A stretch of DNA of 64,000 nt, from positions 62,001-126,000 of the forward strand of contig NZ_JAUQOM010000003.1 in assembly GCF_030580935.1 (NCBI RefSeq), read 5' to 3'. Below, in pieces: positions 57,084-64,000 of this stretch. The notes under the pieces were generated by a model. It saw nothing but the letters and a program-made list of their open reading frames with translations. It had not been told where the DNA came from and ran no database searches. A program made the translations under genes and the position numbers. This DNA is from Sphingobium cyanobacteriorum (lineage in GTDB: Bacteria > Pseudomonadota > Alphaproteobacteria > Sphingomonadales > Sphingomonadaceae). The stretch's first letter is position 1, and every line of letters starts with the position of its first letter.

Positions 57084-58153
57084 GCGGTCGCGCCTTTCTC
57101 ATACCAGCCGCGCGTCCGCTTCACGATCGCCACCACCGTCAGCATCACCGGCACCTCAACCAGCACGCCGACGACCGTGGCGAGCGCGGTGCCGGACTTG
57201 AGGCCGAAAAGGCTGATCGCCGCAGCAACCGCCAGCTCGAAGAAATTGGACGCACCGATCAGCGCGGCGGGCGCGGCCACGCACCACGCGACCCCGAACC
57301 GGCGGCTGAGCCAATAGGCCAGCCCGGCGTTGAAATAGACCTGCACCAGTATCGGCACGGCGATGAGCGCGATTACCAGCGGCTGCGCGATGATCGCCTC
57401 GCCCTGGAAGCCGAACAGCAACACCAGCGTCGCCAGCAGGGCGGTGAGCGACGCCGGGCCGAGACGGGTCAGCAGCCGGTCGAGCGCGACCTGGCCACCC
57501 GACGCCAGCACGCCGCGGCGCACGATCTGCGCGACGACCACCGGCACGACAATATAGAGGCCCACCGAGAGCAGCAGCGTGTCCCACGGGACCGTTATCG
57601 AGGCGACGCCGAGCAGCAGGCCGACCAGTGGCGCGAAGGCGAACACCATGATGAGGTCGTTCAGCGCCACTTGGCTCAGCGTGAAATTGGGTTCGCCGTC
57701 GCACAGGTTCGACCAGACGAACACCATCGCCGTGCAGGGCGCGGCGGCGAGCAGGATCAGGCCGGCGATATAGGATGAGGCTTCGCCCGCCGGGAGCAAT
57801 GGCGCGAACAGCCAGCCCAGGAAAAGTGTGCCGAGCAGCGCCATCGAGAAGGGCTTGACCGCCCAGTTGATGAACAGGGTGACGCCGACGCCCTTCCAGT
57901 GCTGGCGGACACTCCCGAGCGCGCCGAAGTCGATCTTGAGAAGCATCGGCACGATCATCAGCCAGATCAGCACCGCGACCACGAAATTGACGCGCGCCAC
58001 CTCGGCAGCGGCGATAGCGCCGAACAGCCCGGGTAGCGCGTGACCGAGCGCGATGCCGGCGACGATACAGAGCGCCACCCACAGCGTCAGATAGCGCTCG
58101 AAGAAGGAGATGCCGGGACGCGCCGCTGTGGCGTCGGCGGGAATGGTCGCCAT
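57080..58153 (-). CDS. acr3: Arsenite efflux permease Acr3
   Basis: 357 residues with ten predicted membrane helices. [21 protein letters not shown] at the start, the central [20 protein letters not shown] with the conserved cysteine, and [21 protein letters not shown] near the end are Acr3 signatures. Exports As(III) produced by the two reductases. Three bases after arsC; overlaps arsH. Confidence 0.97.
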   Translation of the reverse strand: MATIPADATAARPGISFFERYLTLWVALCIVAGIALGHALPGLFGAIAAAEVARVNFVVAVLIWLMIVPMLLKIDFGALGSVRQHWKGVGVTLFINWAVKPFSMALLGTLFLGWLFAPLLPAGEASSYIAGLILLAAAPCTAMVFVWSNLCDGEPNFTLSQVALNDLIMVFAFAPLVGLLLGVASITVPWDTLLLSVGLYIVVPVVVAQIVRRGVLASGGQVALDRLLTRLGPASLTALLATLVLLFGFQGEAIIAQPLVIALIAVPILVQVYFNAGLAYWLSRRFGVAWCVAAPAALIGASNFFELAVAAAISLFGLKSGTALATVVGVLVEVPVMLTVVAIVKRTRGWYEKGATA

Positions 58154-58156
58154 CCT

Positions 58157-58582
58157 TCAGCTCACCCTTGCGCCGGTAGCATCGACGACCTGCTGCCCGT
58201 CCTCTTTGACGAAGGCGCCCTGTTGCGGCGCGGGCAGCAGGTCCAGCACGACTTCCGAAGGGCGGCTGAGCTTCACGCCCAGCGGCGAGACGACCAGCGG
58301 CCGGTTGATGAGGATCGGATGCAACATCATCGCGTCGATCAGGGTTGCGTCAGACAGTGAGGTGTCGCCCTGACCCAGTTCGGCATAAGGTGTGCCCTTC
58401 TCACGCAGCAGGTCGCGCGGCGTGATACCCGCGCGCTCGGTAAGCTGGACGAGCAATGCGCGCGAAGGCGGCGTTTTCAGGTATTCGATGACATGCGGCT
58501 CTATGCCCGCATTGCGGATCAAGGCCAGCGCGTTGCGGGAGGTGCCGCACTCCGGGTTGTGATAGATGATGATGTCGGTCAT
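58157..58582 (-). CDS. arsC: Arsenate reductase, glutaredoxin-dependent (ArsC/Spx fold)
   Basis: 141 residues. IYHNPECGTSRNALALI holds the catalytic Cys (C-G-T-S-R), and the later TPPSRALLVQLTERAG, LREKGTPYAELG and HPILINRPLVVSPLG blocks contain the conserved arginines. Reduces arsenate with glutathione/glutaredoxin. Start overlaps the stop of the second arsC. Confidence 0.96.
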   Translation of the reverse strand: MTDIIIYHNPECGTSRNALALIRNAGIEPHVIEYLKTPPSRALLVQLTERAGITPRDLLREKGTPYAELGQGDTSLSDATLIDAMMLHPILINRPLVVSPLGVKLSRPSEVVLDLLPAPQQGAFVKEDGQQVVDATGARVS

Positions 58583-59109
58583 GCGGCATCACCGCGCCGG
58601 GCGGTAGAGCCTTCGGCATGGCCGATCTCGCGCAGCTTCGCGCCGAGCGCCTTGGCTTCCAGGGCTGCGATGGGCAGCGCGAGGAATAGCTTGATCCGAT
58701 TTTCCAGATAGCGCAGCGCCGTCACAAAGGCGCGCTCGCGCTCGATCTCCGTTCCCTCGGCACGGCTTGGATCTTCGATACCCCAATGGGCCGTCATTGG
58801 ATGGCCGGGCCACACCGGGCAGGTCTCACCCGCCGCGTCGTCGCAGACGGTGAACACGAAATCCATGTGCGGCGCATCCGGTTGAGAGAACTCCTCCCAG
58901 CTTTTGGAGCGCAGCCCTTCGGTCGGATAGTCGATGCGCTCCAGCAGCCGGAGCGCGATCGGGTTGACCGCACCCTTGGGGAGGCTGCCAGCCGAGAAGC
59001 CGCGGAAGCGGCCTTCGCCCAGCTTGTTGAGCGCGCTTTCCGCGAGGATCGAGCGCGCCGAATTTCCGGTGCATAGGAACAGGACATTGAACATGCGGTC
59101 GGCGGACAT
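58579..59109 (-). CDS. arsC: Arsenate reductase, low-molecular-weight phosphatase type
   Basis: 176 residues from the ATG at 59109 with GAAGGAG upstream (a TTG at 59124 is less likely). P-loop FLCTGNSARSILAE (C-x5-R), SAGSLPKG, the aspartate segment FVFTVCDDAAGETCPVWPGHP, then a C-terminal extension. A thioredoxin-type arsenate reductase unrelated to the neighbouring one, giving the operon two reduction routes. Stop overlaps the next arsC start. Confidence 0.93.
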   Translation of the reverse strand: MSADRMFNVLFLCTGNSARSILAESALNKLGEGRFRGFSAGSLPKGAVNPIALRLLERIDYPTEGLRSKSWEEFSQPDAPHMDFVFTVCDDAAGETCPVWPGHPMTAHWGIEDPSRAEGTEIERERAFVTALRYLENRIKLFLALPIAALEAKALGAKLREIGHAEGSTARRGDAA

Positions 59110-59120
59110 AGCGGTCTCCT

Positions 59121-59453
59121 TCAACAGCAGGGAGTGAGTTCAGCAACGAGCGGCACGCATAGCTCCGGCTTTCCGGCGCAGCAGTCCTTGACCAGAAACA
59201 AGGTGAGCGCGCGCAGCGTATCGAGGTCGGCGCGGTAGATGATCGACCGGCTTTGCCGTTCGGATTTCACCAATCCCGCGCGCGACAGGATGCCCAGATG
59301 CGCCGACATGGTGTTCTGCGGCACGTCGAGCTGGCGCGCGATCTCGCCGGCCGGCAGGCCGTCCGGCTCGTATCGCACAAGCAGTCGGAACGTATCGAGG
59401 CGAGTCGTCTGCGCGAGTGCGCCAAGGGCAAGGATGGTCGAATCGGTTTCCAT
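59121..59453 (-). CDS. arsR: ArsR-family arsenic-responsive repressor
   Basis: 110 residues from the ATG at 59453. Winged helix: LGALAQTTRLDTFRLLVRYEP, EIARQLDVPQNTMSAHLGILSRAGLVKSE-type recognition region. C-terminal cysteines (VKDCCAGKPELC and ELTPCC) may bind As(III), a site type placed at the C-terminus rather than in the DNA-binding helix. First gene of the operon; its operator lies just upstream. Confidence 0.95.
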   Translation of the reverse strand: METDSTILALGALAQTTRLDTFRLLVRYEPDGLPAGEIARQLDVPQNTMSAHLGILSRAGLVKSERQSRSIIYRADLDTLRALTLFLVKDCCAGKPELCVPLVAELTPCC

Positions 59454-59473
59454 ATATCCAGAATAGCGGATAT
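59454..59473 (-). promoter_or_regulatory. Probable ArsR operator
   Basis: ATATCC, eight bases, GGATAT: a perfect inverted repeat directly in front of the arsR start, inside an A/T-rich promoter-like patch. Confidence 0.75.
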
Positions 59474-59918
59474 TTTCCTGGAACCATCCTCCTTTTTCAT
59501 CATCTGCTACCCGCCTTGATGCGGGTCGCGGTCTTGGTGACGCCGCCTTGCTCGCGGCTCGCTCCATCAAGTCGGCATAGGACCGGCCGTTCCCACCTTA
59601 CAGGGCGCCGAACCGTGGGAGGGCTGCGATCCAGTTTTGATGGCCGCGAGCATATCCCGTGTGCCCCTCGCCACGACCGCACGGCCTCTCGATTGGCTTG
59701 ATCTAACCGGGGCCGGCTATGCCTTGCTCGGCCTGGCGCAACGCCGTCGCGCGGCTTTTTTCCGCCGCCTTCGGCTTTGCATCGCGAAGCAAAAAAGCCG
59801 CGCTTCGCCATCCTCCGCTGCGCTTCGGCCGCAAGCGGTGCGCGTCCGGTCATCCCCGCTTCACCGATCGCCATCGAGGCCGCGGCGGTCGTGGCCCGAG
59901 AGCGAAAGGAACTTTGAC
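59474..59918. other. Non-coding junction between ars cargo and DUF736 gene
   Basis: About 445 bases without a supported gene. An open frame across it (from 59637) joins the DUF736 gene but resembles nothing upstream of the ATG at 59919. Contains a long hairpin at 59750-59802. Probably the right-hand joint of the arsenic cargo with the backbone. Confidence 0.5.
59750..59802. terminator. Bidirectional hairpin with T and A runs
   Basis: CGCGGCTTTTTT at one end and AAAAAAGCCGCG at the other are perfect 12-base complements around a 29-base middle that contains further short stems. Could stop transcription entering from either side. Confidence 0.6.
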
Positions 59919-60218
59919 ATGGCGACCATCGGCACCTTCACCCAAGCGGCCAACGGCTCCTTCACCGGAACCATCAAGACGCTCACCCTCAACGCCAAGG
60001 CCAGCCTCCGGCCGATCGACAAGGAGAGCGAGAAAGCCCCCGACTACCGTCTCGCGGTTGGCTCCGTCGAGTGCGGCGCAGGATGGAAGAAGACCAGCCG
60101 CGAGAACCGCGACTACATCTCGGTCAAGCTGGACGATCCCACTTTCCCGTCCCCGATCTACGCCACTCTGTCCGAGACCGAAACCGCCGGCGAATACGCG
60201 CTGATCTGGTCCCGCTGA
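59919..60218 (+). CDS. DUF736 protein of the element backbone
   Basis: 99 residues from the ATG at 59919 (GAAAGGA upstream). [19 protein letters not shown] opens the domain; [20 protein letters not shown] and [18 protein letters not shown] follow, matching DUF736. Small cytosolic protein of unknown role, usually between parB and DUF932 genes on alphaproteobacterial mobile elements; here parted from parB by the ars operon. Confidence 0.95.
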   Translation: MATIGTFTQAANGSFTGTIKTLTLNAKASLRPIDKESEKAPDYRLAVGSVECGAGWKKTSRENRDYISVKLDDPTFPSPIYATLSETETAGEYALIWSR

Positions 60219-60227
60219 CCCCGACAC

Positions 60228-60256
60228 GGCGCCCCGCTCCATTGGAGCGGGGCGCC
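60228..60256 (+). terminator. Strong hairpin after DUF736
   Basis: GGCGCCCCGCTCC, loop ATT, GGAGCGGGGCGCC: 13 perfect pairs nine bases after the stop. Only a weak T-rich tail follows. Confidence 0.75.
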
Positions 60257-60505
60257 TTCGTGTGGTTGTTAGCTGGTTATCAAAAGCGGACGGGCCAGTC
60301 GGCCCGGCATGTTGTCGGAGCTGCTTGGGGCGCTGCCCCTAGCGCCCTTCGGAGCAGCTTCCGCCCAGCTTCCTCCACGCTGCGCGTTCCGTGCAGCCGG
60401 TTCCCCGCGAAGCCGCCCACTCCGGTTGCACCCCCGGTCTCGCCGACGGGCAGGGTTTCAGCGCGGCGCTCCGCTGCGCGGAAACCCAAGCCCAAGGAGG
60501 CCAAA
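60257..60505. other. Leader of the DUF932 gene
   Basis: About 250 bases with no supported gene; G/C-rich with several partial palindromes. Ends in AAGGAGG before the ATG at 60506. Confidence 0.5.
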
Positions 60506-61348
60506 ATGCACTACCAGCTTGCCACCCGGTTCGGCCGCAGCGCCCATCAGATCAGCGGCCGGGAGCCGCTCGACAACGAGGCGCTGTATCGGCACGTCCC
60601 TTCCATCTTCGCCCGCGAGGCGCACGACAGCCGTTCAGATCGCTATGTCTATGTCCCGACCATCGACATCGTGGAGGGGCTGCGCCGGGAAGGATGGTCG
60701 CCGTTCTTCGCGGTCCAGTCCGTTCCGCGCGACGGCAGCCGCCACGGCCACGCCAAGCATATGCTGCGCCTGCGCCGGGACGACGGCATCGGCAAGCCCG
60801 AGGCCGCCGAAGTCATCATCGTGAACAGCCATGACGGGACCAGCGCCTATCAGATGTTTGCTGGGATGCTGCGCTTCGTCTGCACCAACAGCATGATCGC
60901 GGGTGAGCGGTTTGAGGAGGTCCGCGTGCCGCACAAAGGCAATATCGAGCATGACATCATCGACGGCGTGTTCACCGTTGCCGAGGACTTCCCCCGGCTG
61001 ATCGACGCCAGCGAGTCGATGAAGGCGATCCAGCTTTCGCCGGATGAGCAGTGCTTGCTTGGCGAGGTCAGCCTTGTTGCCCGCTATGGCGAGGACGAAA
61101 GCCCGGTTCGCCCCGAACAGATCATCGAGCCGCGCCGCCGCGAGGATGTGGACCGCAGCCTGTGGACCACCTTCAACGTCATTCAGGAGAATGTGGTTCG
61201 TGGCGGGTTGCAGGGCCGCAAGCGCAACGCCGAGGGCCGTATCCGTCGCGCGCAGACCCGCGCCATCAACGGCATCGATCAGAATGTGACGCTCAACCGT
61301 GCGCTCTGGACGCTAGCCGAGGGGATGCAGCGCCTCAAAGCGGCGTGA
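60506..61348 (+). CDS. DUF932 protein (phage/plasmid-like) of the element backbone
   Basis: 280 residues from the ATG at 60506. YVPTIDIVEGLRREGWSPFFAVQS, HAKHMLRLRR, IIVNSHDGTSAYQMFAGMLRFVC and VAEDF...LIDA blocks are those of DUF932. These proteins ride on plasmids and phages; a single-strand binding or replication link has been suggested, but no function is settled. Followed by a G/C-rich hairpin. Confidence 0.95.
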   Translation: MHYQLATRFGRSAHQISGREPLDNEALYRHVPSIFAREAHDSRSDRYVYVPTIDIVEGLRREGWSPFFAVQSVPRDGSRHGHAKHMLRLRRDDGIGKPEAAEVIIVNSHDGTSAYQMFAGMLRFVCTNSMIAGERFEEVRVPHKGNIEHDIIDGVFTVAEDFPRLIDASESMKAIQLSPDEQCLLGEVSLVARYGEDESPVRPEQIIEPRRREDVDRSLWTTFNVIQENVVRGGLQGRKRNAEGRIRRAQTRAINGIDQNVTLNRALWTLAEGMQRLKAA

Positions 61349-61357
61349 CGCTAACTA

Positions 61358-61386
61358 CCGCAGGGCCGGAGACTCCGGCCCTGCGG
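61358..61386 (+). terminator. Hairpin after DUF932
   Basis: CCGCAGGGCCGGAG facing CTCCGGCCCTGCGG with almost no loop, nine bases after the stop; no T-run, so termination is likely but not certain. Confidence 0.6.
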
Positions 61387-61506
61387 CTACGCCATTTTGC
61401 GCCGATCCGCTGCGCTGGATCGGCGGCGGCCGCTCGTCCCGAGGTCCGCGCGGCCGCAATCGCGCTCGCCGGGCTGACGCCCGGCTCGCGCTCAAATTCT
61501 GCGAAG

Positions 61507-61734
61507 CTAGTCGGTCTGGGGCGGATCGAGTTCCGCGACAAGATCCGCGGGCGTGACGCCAAGCGCGGAAGCCAGATGAAACAGGGTGACGACCGTGGGA
61601 TTGCGCCGGCCGCGCTCCAGATCGCTGACATATTGTTGGGTAAAGCCGGACATCTCGGCAAAGCGCTCCTGGGTAAAGCCCTTATCCTTTCTCAGCTTGG
61701 CAAAGTTCAATCCCACGAGACGACGCATATCCAT
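61507..61734 (-). CDS. XRE-family transcriptional regulator
   Basis: 75 residues from the ATG at 61734 (TTG at 61743 possible). A single Cro/C1 HTH: NFAKLRKDKGFTQERFAEMSGFTQQYVSDLERGRRNPTV-type order, with the recognition helix at about 32-42. Faces the 61904 gene across a 169-base control region with an operator-like repeat; it probably controls itself and the transfer genes to the right. Confidence 0.93.
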   Translation of the reverse strand: MDMRRLVGLNFAKLRKDKGFTQERFAEMSGFTQQYVSDLERGRRNPTVVTLFHLASALGVTPADLVAELDPPQTD

Positions 61735-61749
61735 GCGCGGCAAGCTGGA

Positions 61750-61789
61750 CGATACATCTCATCGGGTTTATCTCATATCAGTTGTATCG
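61750..61789. promoter_or_regulatory. Operator-like repeats before the XRE gene
   Basis: CGATAC at 61750-61755 and GTATCG at 61784-61789 form an inverted pair enclosing two direct repeats ATCTCAT (61756, 61770), 14 bases apart. The A/T-rich patch lies in the divergent control region. Confidence 0.5.
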
Positions 61790-61903
61790 GCTGGAGCGCG
61801 CCGTCCGTCGGTGCGGAAGGCGCGTCCAGCGATGCAGGACTTGCGCGTATCCGGTTCAGCAATCTGAGCTTAAACGGTTAACGGGCAACATGACGAGGGC
61901 GCC

Positions 61904-62176
61904 ATGAGCACCAGCCAATTCGAGGATCGCGCGCCCGAGGTATCGCAGCTCACGGCGTATGACGAAAGCCACCTTGTCGCCTATTTGCGGCTGCTCGATG
62001 CGGATAGTGACGGGGCCGACTGGCGCGAGACAACCGCTGCCATCCTCGGTGTGGACGCAGCCGTCGAGCCGCAGCGGGCAAAAGAGATGCACGACAGTCA
62101 CCTTGCCCGCGCACGATGGATGACGGAGGTTGGCTATGCCTATCTGCTCGGCAGTGAGCGCCCGCTAAAGCGTTAA
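61904..62176 (+). CDS. Conserved element protein of unknown function
   Basis: 90 residues from an ATG preceded by GAGGGCG. Contains AYLRLLDADSDGADWRETTAAILG and SHLARARWMTEVGYAYLL, a pattern I know from ICE backbones just before DUF2285 genes, but not as a named domain. Helical, acidic, no membrane part. Possibly a regulator of transfer genes. Confidence 0.8.
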   Translation: MSTSQFEDRAPEVSQLTAYDESHLVAYLRLLDADSDGADWRETTAAILGVDAAVEPQRAKEMHDSHLARARWMTEVGYAYLLGSERPLKR

Positions 62177-62321
62177 GTTTCAATCCGATTTGGCGCCATT
62201 CTGTTGCTGTTGCCGCAGCATACCCGGCATGGTTGAGCGCAACCTTGGCGCTATTATGCGTCAGGAAGTCCGGTGATGTTCATCCTGTACTATCCGCGCG
62301 CCGCGCGGTTGGGAGGATGCA

Positions 62322-63105
62322 ATGCCGACGCCACCGGGGCGTCGCCAGCGACGCGCCGGCCGAATGTCCGACGCGCTCGGGCGCGCCGATCTTGCCGCCG
62401 AGTTTCTTCAACGAAACCGTACCTATCGCGCCGAGCATGAGCAGATGCAGCAGCGCATCGCCGACGGCGCCGTCGCAAAGAACGCCGCCGAGACGGCGTT
62501 CGCGCGGCGCTGGGGGTTATCCTTTCGCCACGGCGCCGGATGATCTTTCGGAGCCCGTCGTCTGGCGCCCGGAGCTGACCGCCGTCACGGTGATCCTCGA
62601 CGCCGCGCCGGAGGGTTTCGAGACCGCCGCCCCGGTCGATCCGCGCGCGATCGGCGCGCTGCTCGCCGACCTGGCCGGGATCGAAGGCCGCCATGTCATC
62701 GTCGCCGATGCGGCCGGCGAACATCGCCTGTGGCTGCGCGACCACAAGCCGGGCCAGCCGCTCGCCGCCGTCATCCCGCTCGACAAGGATTTCCTCACCC
62801 GCATCGCCAGCCTGCTGCGCTTTCACCGCCGTCTGCTCGGCCGCGCCGCCGGCCCGCTGCCGCGCGGATGGCCGCTCACGGCTTACCGGCTCGCGCGGCT
62901 CGACTTGATGCTCCGCGCGCTCGACCTGCGCGACGGCGGCGCGACCTACCGCGAGATCGCGATCGCGCTAGGACGCGACGAGGCAGCGCGGCTGTCCGCG
63001 AGCGACTGGAAGATGTCTTCCGCGCGTTCGTTCGTAGTCCGTCTGGTTCGCGACGGCATCGCCATGATGAAGGGCGACTACCGCAAGCTGCTCCGCATTC
63101 GCTGA
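62322..63105 (+). pseudogene. DUF6499/DUF2285 regulator broken by a one-base frameshift
   Basis: Starts at the ATG 62322 (GGGAGG upstream). The first frame gives the N-terminal DUF6499-like part (AAEFLQRNRTYRAEHEQ ... ARRWGLSF) and stops at 62543. The DUF2285 part (FATAPDDLSEPVVWRPEL ... IPLDKDFLTRIASLLRFHRRLLG ... ATYREIAIALG) continues in another frame to 63105. Removing one T from the TTT at 62523-62525 would join them as WGLSFATAPDD, the expected family sequence. So either a recent mutation, a sequencing error, or recoding. In intact form these are ICE regulators with a DNA-binding C-terminus. Confidence 0.85.
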
Positions 63106-63233
63106 CCCGCTCACGCCGCCGCACGCATTTGGGGGTGGTCGCATCCGTGCGGCCGCACATCTTCATACCCCACCCGGCCGCCTCCGCTCTGACAATTACG
63201 TCTCCTGCCGCCACCGCCCGCAGGAGCCGTCAC

Positions 63234-63500
63234 TTGTCCGATACGCCCACCAACTTGCCGCCCCGTTTCCTGCGCACGCCGGAAGCCGCGCGATTTCTCG
63301 GCCTCTCCGGCCGCACCCTTGAGAAGCACCGCTATTTCGGCACCGGTCCTGCTTACCGCCGGATCGGCGGCCGCGTCGTCTATTCGGTCGATGACCTGCG
63401 CGCCTGGGCCGACATCGGCATCAAGCATTCGACCTCCGATCCGGGGCAGGATGATCTCATGCCGCGCGCGGATTCGGCCATCGCCCGGAGCCGGCGATGA
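63234..63500 (+). CDS. Excisionase/AlpA-like helix-turn-helix protein
   Basis: 88 residues from a TTG at 63234 with CAGGAG seven bases upstream. PPRFLRTPEAARFLGLSGRTLEKHRYFGTGPAYRRIGG is the MerR-like winged HTH of AlpA/Xis proteins, ending VVYSVDDLRAWADIGI. Such proteins steer recombination direction or transcription of mobile elements. Stop overlaps the DUF2840 start (ATGA). Confidence 0.9.
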   Translation: MSDTPTNLPPRFLRTPEAARFLGLSGRTLEKHRYFGTGPAYRRIGGRVVYSVDDLRAWADIGIKHSTSDPGQDDLMPRADSAIARSRR

Positions 63501-64000
63501 CCGTCCCACCGTCACCCCTGCGCCACCGCCAGCCATCCGATGACGGCATGACGCGCGTCGAATTGACGTGGATCGAGAAACGGATCGAGCATTGGATCAG
63601 GTTCGGGCGCGTTGCGGTTGATGAGATCGTCGATCGCCGCCGCCGCATCGTCCGCTTCCGTCCCGGCGCCATCTTCGCGTTCGTCCGCTGGGCCGCCAAC
63701 GACTACGGCACGGTCAGCTCGCGCATCGACATCGTGCGTGCGGTCGGCACCGGCGAGCCCTTCACGACTCTGCCGTTCGTCCGCCCCGGCGGCGACATCC
63801 TGCTCAAGATCGAAGGCTGGCCCAAGGTAAGCCAAGTGCTTGCCGCGATCGACGCGGCCGAGGCGGCCGGCGTCGATCCCTGCGACGCCGCGCCCGATCA
63901 TTGGCGGCACGTCCACAACCGCATCGCCGCCGGACATCAGCCGCGTCCCTACACGCTGGAGCGTCATCGCGCCTGGCTCAAGCGCCGGGAGATCGAAGGA
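63497..64000 (+). CDS. DUF2840 protein (5' part; runs off the right edge)
   Basis: 168 residues visible, no stop before the window end. TRVELTWIEKRIEHWIRFGR, then FRPGAIFAFVRWAANDYGT and EPFTTLPFVRPGGDILL, are DUF2840 hallmarks. This family sits upstream of the TraF-type S26 peptidase and replication/partition genes on related elements, so transfer genes probably follow. Start ATG overlaps the preceding HTH gene. Confidence 0.92.
   Translation, partial: MTVPPSPLRHRQPSDDGMTRVELTWIEKRIEHWIRFGRVAVDEIVDRRRRIVRFRPGAIFAFVRWAANDYGTVSSRIDIVRAVGTGEPFTTLPFVRPGGDILLKIEGWPKVSQVLAAIDAAEAAGVDPCDAAPDHWRHVHNRIAAGHQPRPYTLERHRAWLKRREIEG

Overview
The window looks like a chromosome segment of a sphingomonad (Sphingobium/Sphingomonas-like Alphaproteobacteria). 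This rests on the gene order of the core block (rodA-mrdA-mreD-mreC-mreB, divergent mutL, pth-rplY, glyQS, ppdK), the high GC content, and the short palindromic VTPAKAG-type repeats. It has three parts: a left accessory island, a central housekeeping block, and a right integrative element.

Left island (1 to about 18.7 kb, visibly richer in A/T than the core). It opens with the 5' part of a leftward AddB/RecC-like protein. Divergent from that runs a tightly packed run of twelve genes (1750-14765): two membrane-anchored proteins, a WYL-domain regulator, a protein of unknown fold, a periplasmic PDZ/SHOCT protein, a restriction-endonuclease-like protein, a GrpE-like protein, an 831-aa Hsp70, an AAA+ ATPase, a single-pass membrane protein, a degenerate J-domain-like membrane protein, and a NYN/LOTUS RNase-like protein. 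I cannot match this set to a named system. It reads as a dedicated Hsp70 machine joined to an AAA+ remodeller, two candidate nucleases and membrane partners under WYL control, and is the best candidate here for an undescribed defence or stress system. It is followed by a phosphatase/ADP-ribosylglycohydrolase fusion, an IS110 transposase, an S24-type repressor lacking its catalytic residues, and tRNA-Lys(CUU), whose 3' end faces the island.

Core block (18.7 to 45 kb). This holds the rod-shape/elongasome cluster, mutL, a MaoC hydratase, PhoD phosphatase, a family-6-like DNA glycosylase, ychF, pgm, pth, rplY, two TraB/GumN-like proteins, glyQ, glyS and ppdK. Two things stand out. The 3' end of mutL is duplicated around a short inserted segment carrying a zinc-ribbon gene. 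The essential glyS carries two in-frame copies of a palindromic element plus a patch of foreign-looking codon usage.

Right integrative element (45 to 64 kb and beyond). It starts at the second of two tandem tRNA-Arg(ACG) genes with a large serine recombinase whose last codons are read antisense through the tRNA. Cargo: a PrlF/YhaV toxin-antitoxin pair, a complete QatABCD anti-phage operon, an orphan membrane protein, and an arsenic operon (arsR, two arsC types, acr3, arsH) set between parB and the DUF736 gene. Backbone: ParB, DUF736, DUF932, an XRE regulator, a frameshifted DUF6499/DUF2285 gene, an excisionase-like HTH protein, and a DUF2840 protein cut by the window end. These backbone families are typical of alphaproteobacterial ICEs and plasmids. 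The other end of the element is not in the window.
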